DNA from: Pseudomonadota bacterium
Lineage (GTDB): Bacteria; Pseudomonadota; Alphaproteobacteria; Azospirillales; Azospirillaceae
Length of the DNA stretch: 6,776 nt
Direction of reading: 5' to 3'
Assembly: GCA_023416455.1 (NCBI GenBank)
Contig: JAEZHQ010000389.1
Location: forward strand, 1 to 6,776
Shown here piece after piece: positions 6,461-6,776 of the stretch; within the stretch, counting starts at the first letter, position 1, and each line of letters starts with the position of its first letter. The position numbers and the translations under genes are program-made. The notes beneath the pieces are model-generated. The model saw nothing but the letters and a program-made list of their open reading frames with translations. It made no database searches and had not been told where the DNA came from.

Positions 6461-6776
6461 ATGCCCGACCTTCCCCCCCGCACCGGCGCCCGCCTGCTGG
6501 TCGATGCGCTGCGCGCCCAGGGCGTCGACCTCCTCTTCGCCATGCCCGGCGCGGGGATCGTGGACCTCCTCGACGCCGCCCTCGACACCCCCGGCCTCCG
6601 GCTGGTCACCACCCGGCAGGAGGCCGGACTCGGCTTCATGGCGGAAGCCCACGGCCGGCTGACCGGCCGGCCGGGCGTCGGCCTGATCGACGGCGGCCCC
6701 GCTGCCGCCGGGGCGGCCGCCGCCGTGCAGACCGCGCTTCAGGATGCGACCCCGCTGGTCCTGCTCGTCGGCCAGG
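6461..6776 (+). CDS. Thiamine-diphosphate enzyme, acetolactate-synthase-like, N-terminal part (3' end beyond the window)
   Basis: The first 105 residues of a thiamine-diphosphate-dependent enzyme of the acetolactate synthase/pyruvate oxidase group; full proteins have about 550-600 residues in three domains. What is visible is most of the N-terminal Pyr domain: TGARLLVDALRAQGVDLLFA (8-27), the PG-x-G turn (29-32), the TRQEAGLGFMAEAHGRLTGR segment (51-70) with Glu54, the glutamate that activates the cofactor in this family, and ALQDATPLVLLVGQ (92-105). The loop normally written GPGATN is here GPAAAG (79-84), a departure from the usual acetolactate synthase pattern. The ATG at 6461 gives an N-terminus typical for the family; the ribosome site is weak (GAAAGA, 6448-6453). 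It lies 114 bases after the small gene with a candidate promoter between, so it may begin its own transcript. The reaction cannot be assigned from this fragment: acetolactate synthase, a decarboxylase, 2-hydroxyacyl-CoA lyase or a sulfoacetaldehyde-type enzyme are all possible. Confidence 0.88.
   Translation, partial: MPDLPPRTGARLLVDALRAQGVDLLFAMPGAGIVDLLDAALDTPGLRLVTTRQEAGLGFMAEAHGRLTGRPGVGLIDGGPAAAGAAAAVQTALQDATPLVLLVGQ

Overview
This is a very GC-rich window with strong G/C bias at third codon positions and bacterial gene packing. The protein families and wording resemble an alphaproteobacterium of the Azospirillum/Rhodospirillales type; that placement is inferred from composition and protein style, not from a marker gene. 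There are seven protein genes in two divergent blocks. Two are cut by the window edges. I see no RNA gene, CRISPR array, insertion sequence or phage gene.

The left half (1-3546, minus strand) is part of an ABC importer operon for a peptide/nickel-type substrate. It is transcribed in the order secreted substrate-binding protein (3546-1855), DppB-like permease (1787-822), DppC-like permease (769 to beyond base 1). The ATPase genes usual for such operons would lie left of the window. The two spacers are unusual: the first holds a nested stem-loop around a 16-bp palindrome, the second is a six-unit 9-bp tandem repeat that includes the DppB stop codon. A 184-bp divergent intergenic region (3547-3730) carries a candidate promoter for the operon and a perfect 11-bp inverted repeat just upstream of it.

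The right half (3731-6776, plus strand) encodes a crotonase-fold protein lacking both glutamates of classical enoyl-CoA hydratase, a DHA2-type 14-helix MFS transporter, a small proline-rich disordered protein of 60 residues, and the start of a thiamine-diphosphate enzyme of the acetolactate-synthase-like family. Between the last two are three near-perfect 22-bp repeats at 24-25 bp spacing. Each contains a dyad followed by GTTGA; the last supplies a consensus -35 box (TTGACA) for a candidate promoter of the thiamine-diphosphate enzyme.

The left block is a clear functional unit (solute import). The right block does not form an evident pathway; a CoA-ester enzyme, an exporter and a thiamine-diphosphate enzyme could serve one catabolic route, but nothing here proves it. 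I did not find a convincing new multi-gene system. The points most worth following are the repeat array at 6325-6395, the dyad at 3619-3650, the 9-bp repeat at 775-828 and the glutamate-less crotonase.
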